Source of the DNA: Artocarpus heterophyllus
Lineage: Eukaryota; Streptophyta; Magnoliopsida; Rosales; Moraceae
Assembly: GCA_025403435.1 (NCBI GenBank)
Contig: CM046330.1
Coordinates: 29,842,381-29,906,380, forward strand
Length of the DNA stretch: 64,000 nucleotides
Direction of reading: 5' to 3'
Positions 59,401-64,000 of this stretch are shown one piece after another; the first letter of the stretch is position 1, and each line of letters begins with the position of its first letter. The notes under the pieces were generated by a model. That model saw nothing but the letters and a program-made list of their open reading frames with translations, had not been told where the DNA came from and did not search any database. Position numbers and translations under genes: made by a program.

Positions 59401-60346
59401 TTCTCGTTTCTTTGAACCCCTATAGAGAAACACAAACATGATTAGTTGCACTAGAATCTATGACCTAAATGTCACTGGATTCCTTAACCAAACAAGTTTC
59501 TAAATACAGAAGATCACACCTACCTCATTTGGAAAAGAAGTCCTTGCAATGCTTCTTTATGTGCCCGACCTTCCCACAGAAGAAGCACTTATGCTTCTTT
59601 GGGTTCTTCTTCTTCTTCTTCTTCTTGCTCTTGTTGTTAGCAGGAATAGAAGACTTCCCATTCTTGGCCTTTTGTTTCTTTCCATTCCCAGAGTTGGGAT
59701 TGGAACCAGAAGCAACTGCCAAATTGGCCTCGCCACCAGTAGGAGACTCCCTGATCAGCAGTTTGAACTCCTGTAACTGTTTCATTAATTCCGTTAAGGC
59801 CATATCCTATCCATTGCTTAAATTAAATGTACCTCTAAATAGAATAAATTCCTTTGACAGAGTCTCAAAGACCATAGTGATCCGAGTTTTAGCATCAATG
59901 TCGGCTCCATTAGTTTGTGCCTTAAACAGGTAACCCATGACCAACATCATTTGCTCCTTTATAGATGTCCCCGACCTCTGTCTACAATTAAGAAGTTTTT
60001 GAAGCGCCCCTTGCTGCTTTGTTATGGCCTGGCCTCCAAACATGTCTTCTAGATTATCCAAGATCTGCTTAGTAGTCTCATAATTCTCATGTTGAGCCTA
60101 CAACATGTTATTCATGCTAACCATAACATAGCAACAGGCTTGATCGTTTGCATCTTTCCAATGATCGTGCGCTTGGAATTGCTCATTGGTGGAATGTCTC
60201 GTAGGCTCGGGAGGATAAGGGGCTGTCAGCACAAATTTCAGTTTCTCAAAGCAAAGGACGATATCCAGGTTCCATTTCCAATCATTATAATTCTCTCCGG
60301 TTAAAAGGTTTTTGTTAAGTATGAAAGATAAAGCGTTTTTAAACAT
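56416..60346 (-). pseudogene. Copia C gag-pol polyprotein, decayed
   Basis: From the ATG at 60346 (MFKNALSFILNKN) to the TAG at 56416, in the same order as copia B. Pieces: gag (60346-59807), zinc knuckle CFFCGKVGHIKKHC (around 59580-59540), GAG-pre-integrase and integrase start (59060-58722), integrase end and linker (58478-57894), reverse transcriptase (57887-57663 with [15 protein letters not shown]; 57494-57240 with YVDDILLIGND) and RNase H (56933-56571 with GYTDSDFQSYLDSRKLTSG). Many stops and frame changes separate them. It keeps the 16 bases that copia B lost near 16337, so B's deletion is specific to B. Confidence 0.9.
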
Positions 60347-62050
60347 TTGTAATCTACAATAAAGAATCATATAACAAACATAAGCAAACATGCAATAATA
60401 ATTTAGTAAGATAACAAAATCATGAAAAAACATACAAATGTGTTTATGTGTCAAAACCTTGAAAATATCACAACCTTACAACGATAATTCCTAACTCAGA
60501 ATTCAACAAGCTCCTAGGGGAGTCATGCCAAATTTAATCAAGAATACGAATCCTCTCCTGATTAATATATGCCATCCATGACCCCTACGATCCAACATAT
60601 ATTAATAATCGTTTCTTTGGCCATTAATTTTATTAACAGAGCTCTTAGGAGAGGTTAATAGTAAAATTAACATGAGTGTATAACCATCATTTCAATATTT
60701 TATCCACGATTTATAATCACCACCTAGGGGTGTGCAACTATAAATTATGCTAAAATACCTTATCCTCTCAGAGATTCAATCTGGTACATGATAGAATCTC
60801 TTCCTAGGGGTCAGGACCACCATGTTCTTCCTATGGACCAACAATGGAGGCCTTAGGTCCTCTCTTCGAAAACCTTCTCCCACTCAATCTTTTGAAATCA
60901 AGGTTTTATTTTAAGAACATGCATGAATAATTTTAACATGAGCGGCACTCCCTATTTTATATGACATATTATCAACATACATGGCAAATCATATAATAAT
61001 GCAGACAAGCAAAGCAATCAAGCAAAGCTACAAGCAAAATAATAAATAACCGTAATAATATGGTTCACCCTAAAGAATAGAAAACAAAGATTACAAGAGA
61101 ATAATCGAACCTATTATCGATTCTTCATCCTTGAATCCTTAAGCTGTATCCTTCTTCATGTAATGCCCATCTGTAAGTCTTCAATTCTGTATGAATCGAA
61201 TACTCCAAATTTTGGTCAAATCCAAATTTTTATGTTTTTTAGAATTGTCCTAAAAATAAAATTAAAACTGCATTAAAAACTATACCCTTTCTGGAAAAAT
61301 TTTCAGCTCTTTATCGGCAAGCTGATCTAGGTGATCGGCCTGCCGGTCATGACCCATTGGCCTATCGATCTTCACAGATTGGCCTACTGATTCATGACTA
61401 ATCGGCCTACCGAACTAGAAGTTTAGCCTACTGCTAGAGCCACCTGATTTTTTGCCCCACTAACGACCTATCGAACCTCATGTCCTGCTTGCCAATCTGC
61501 GACCATCGGCCTACCGAACTAGAGAGTTTGGCATGTCAACCAAGCAGAAATCACTCTTTCTAGAAAATACAATTTTTAATGCAATTCATCAATTTTATTT
61601 TCAACAATTCAAAAACATAAAATTAGAGACTTAGGAAATACTTGGGTGCACCATCATCCTTCTTCTAGATCTGCTTTCTAGATCTGTCTACTCCAAATGA
61701 CTATTTAATTACAAAAATTATTACAAATTTAATAATAATTCCTAGATAGAGATGATAGCCCGCCATCTAATTACATGAAAAGCCTAGGTACACATTCTAA
61801 CCTCTAAGGAACCATAATTAGTAGAAATTAATTAATTAATAAATGATTAAATAACAATTTAATCAACCATAATTAATTAACAAACATTCACCATATAATC
61901 CATGACAATATAAAATTGTATAGAAACCTAAAGTGCCAACTCTCTATAAAATTAAATTCAAGCATAGGAGAGATCAAGATCACATAATTCATACATATAG
62001 CATTATCACAAACTCATAAATTTATGTAAAAACATGGCCCTAATATCAAT
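60347..62050 (-). other. 5' leader and primer-binding site of copia C
   Basis: Collinear with the leaders of A and B on the opposite strand, with the motif cluster at 61310-61545. Most motif copies here are degraded (for example TCGGCCTACCGA). No coding region is supported. Confidence 0.7.
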
Positions 62051-62132
62051 TGTTAGAAAAATAGTACGCAACGAAATTTTTAAACTTTTATATCAGAGTA
62101 TTTTTTAAAACACAAGTTTGACATGCTATATG

Positions 62133-64000
62133 TGTTGGAAAAAGAGTGCGCAGCAAAATTTTAAAAATTTTATATCAGAGTAATTTCCAAAAACACAAGT
62201 TTGACATGCTATATGTATAAATTAACTAGATCTTACTAACCTTTATGTGCTGAAGAACCTCCGCAATCTGTGAAGAGAAATAACGTTCTAGAAGACCCTC
62301 AACCAACTGGTCTTCTTTGCTATTCTCTATCCACGACCGGAGTGAGTGTGGGCTCACATGTACAGCTCTTCCACCTGTGACTCTCCTTCCAACCAATCGA
62401 TAGAACCTAAAGCAAGTGTTCGTGATTTGTGAACAAAAGTTCTCAGGGAGTTTTTTTTAGATTTTAACTTAGCAGAGTATCACTCTTAATCTCTTAATTG
62501 ATCTAAGTAAATTGTGAGAATCACTCCCTATTTATAGAGGTTGGTCATAGGGTCAGTACTTATCAGATTAAGTCTCAAAACTCAGATCAAAATCAAATTC
62601 AGATCAATATCTGATAAGATCTGCATGAAAACGTGTGATCTTATCCTTTGCTGATCGGCAGGCCGAACAGGTCCCATCGGTCGGCCGAACACGTCCATCG
62701 ACAAGCCGAATTGTCGAATAAAAAATCTCATAAATATTTTATTTTCCACCTAAGATTTTATAAGATAAAGTCTCAGTTTTAATTCAAATAACCCAATAGA
62801 GAAGTTATCTGATCAAAACAACTGTATCTGGATAATCTCTACGAAAATAAATTAATTCCCAATAATTCTACAAGTTTATCTTGATCTAATTTATACAAAA
62901 TTAAATCAACCGATAAATAAACAAGAATTATTCGATCCCAATAATTCAACAAGTTTATCTTGAATTAATTTTTATTACAAAATTAATTCAACCGATAAAT
63001 AGACATGAATTATTTAATTCTTCTAAATTTAACCAATCTGATAAATTCGACATAAGTCACCAATTATTAGAAAAGCACGTCGTGTCGTTACAGGATGTTG
63101 TGAGCTAGCAAAGGGGACCAAATGGACCTATATAGTTCAAGCTCTCGATAATTATGAAACTCAATATCTCATATATACATTTCATAATTATCAACTCCAA
63201 CGCTACTCCACTAAAAGCTTGGAACTGCATTCTCGAACTACATTGAATTACGAAGCCCGTATAGCCAAGCCTCCATGACATATCATAGTGTATCGTATCC
63301 CCATATGATAATCCATAATCGGCTTAAGGAAAAGTTCTATCTTACCTTCCCGATTATTTTTATCTTACGTTCCATCATCTCACCATTAGAAAACTTACCA
63401 TCTAAAGATAGGATACCATTTGGTTACACCTATGTATCCAAATGGTTGAGCGCTCCAGCTTTCAAATTACAGGATAATGCATATAAGAGGATATCGTTAC
63501 TCCTAAAGAGGAGCTATGGATTCCATATCTATGAATAACAAGTCTACGCTATCAAGAGTCATGCCTCTAATGTACCGGCATGCATACCACTATTAAGATA
63601 TGGGTGTCACCCTTTGGTACATCAAAAGACACAAATCAAGACAACGGACCCACTATTCATCTCAGGAATAAGATACAACACAAATGATTATCTAAAGTGA
63701 ATCGATTTGTTGAGACAGAATTATTAATTCAAATCAATTCACTTTATGTTTCGATCCAACACATCGTCACCTATGACAACGTGCCAATGTTTCTATTAAT
63801 GGAGTCCATCTCCGATGGTCAAGACAAACCATCTCCCTAAAGGGATATAGACAACATAACAATCTTTGCATGAATAAAGCGCCCAACTTTATTCTCTCGA
63901 TTGCGGATCGTATGATTTAGAACAACACCTTAAGAATCGTGTCTTCCGCATAATCTGTCCATCATATGCTCAATTCTTAAGGTTTAGACTGACAATCTCA
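62133..64000 (-). mobile_element. LTR D of the copia family, nested in the 5' LTR of copia C, continues past the window
   Basis: At 62133 the sequence restarts as an LTR terminus (TGTTGGAAAAAGAG) although only 82 bases of the C LTR have passed, so a second LTR is inserted there; ATATG (62128-62132) is the candidate target duplication. It is collinear with the other LTRs of the family to the end of the window (1868 of about 2030 bases), with a motif cluster at 62653-62713. Whether it is a solo LTR or the edge of a full element cannot be seen. Confidence 0.88.

Larger units (their letters stand above)
54390..62132 (-). mobile_element. Copia retrotransposon C (same family as A and B), decayed
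   Basis: Minus-strand element: 3' LTR at the left (54390-56401), polypurine tract (AACTCCCACTTG on the + strand), decayed gag-pol (56416-60346), leader with motif cluster, a mutated primer-binding site just left of 62051 (TTGATATTAGGGCC on the minus strand), then the first 82 bases of the 5' LTR (62051-62132). There another LTR (D) is inserted. The rest of the 5' LTR is outside the window. The left flank GCACA (54385-54389) would be its target duplication, unverifiable here. Confidence 0.9.

Noticed and set aside
1..64000. tRNA, rRNA and microRNA genes
   Set aside because: I looked for tRNA-like TGG...GTTCGA patterns and for rRNA sequence and found none. The TGGTATCAGAGCC hits are primer-binding sites, not tRNA genes. 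A covariance-model scan would be needed for small RNAs.

Overview
This window is nuclear DNA of a higher plant, most likely a woody eudicot; I cannot name the species. The evidence is AT-rich sequence with small GT-AG introns, one intact multi-exon plant gene, and nested LTR retrotransposons of the copia (Angela/Tork-like) and Ty3/gypsy (Tat-like and probable Tekay-like) types covering most of the rest. There is no bacterial or organellar signature, and I saw no rRNA, tRNA or CRISPR array.

Layout. 1-1176: right-hand part of a gypsy-type LTR inserted in the 5' LTR of copia element A. 1177-20388: copia A (old, heavily mutated), whose 3' LTR is split by copia B (9468-19106, complete, 2034-bp LTRs about 1.6% apart by hand count, 5-bp target duplication CTTTA). 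20389-about 23487: a hAT transposon relic into which copia A inserted, with BED-finger transposase N-terminus, 5' leader and right terminal repeat. 23488-24623 and 37433-37870: an AT-rich LTR-like relic split by a complete Tat-type gypsy element (24624-37427, minus strand, 628-bp LTRs about 4% apart, target duplication GAGAC). The Tat element carries gag-pol with two RNase H domains and, on the opposite strand, a spliced antisense gene with its own TATA box. A 2.1-kb solo LTR (35155-37268) sits inside its right LTR. 37871-39905: a solo LTR of the same copia family.

40816-46582: the only intact host gene, a ten-exon alpha/beta-hydrolase of 531 residues (492 if the second ATG is used), including one GC-AG intron. 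47051-49185 and 49332-51240: two more solo LTRs, each with a perfect 5-bp target duplication. 51246-54384: intergenic DNA ending in a short coding-like stretch cut by copia C. 54390 to the right end: copia C (minus strand, decayed), with another LTR of the family (D, from 62133) inserted in its 5' LTR.

The most unusual signal is a GC-rich inverted-repeat motif, TTCGGC-AG-GCCGAA and degenerate forms. It occurs in clusters in the copia LTRs, in the copia 5' leaders, and in two solo LTRs of an unrelated gypsy-type family. Most premature stops with a visible ancestral codon in copia B, copia A and the Tat element fit C-to-T (or complementary G-to-A) change, as expected of methylated, silenced elements.
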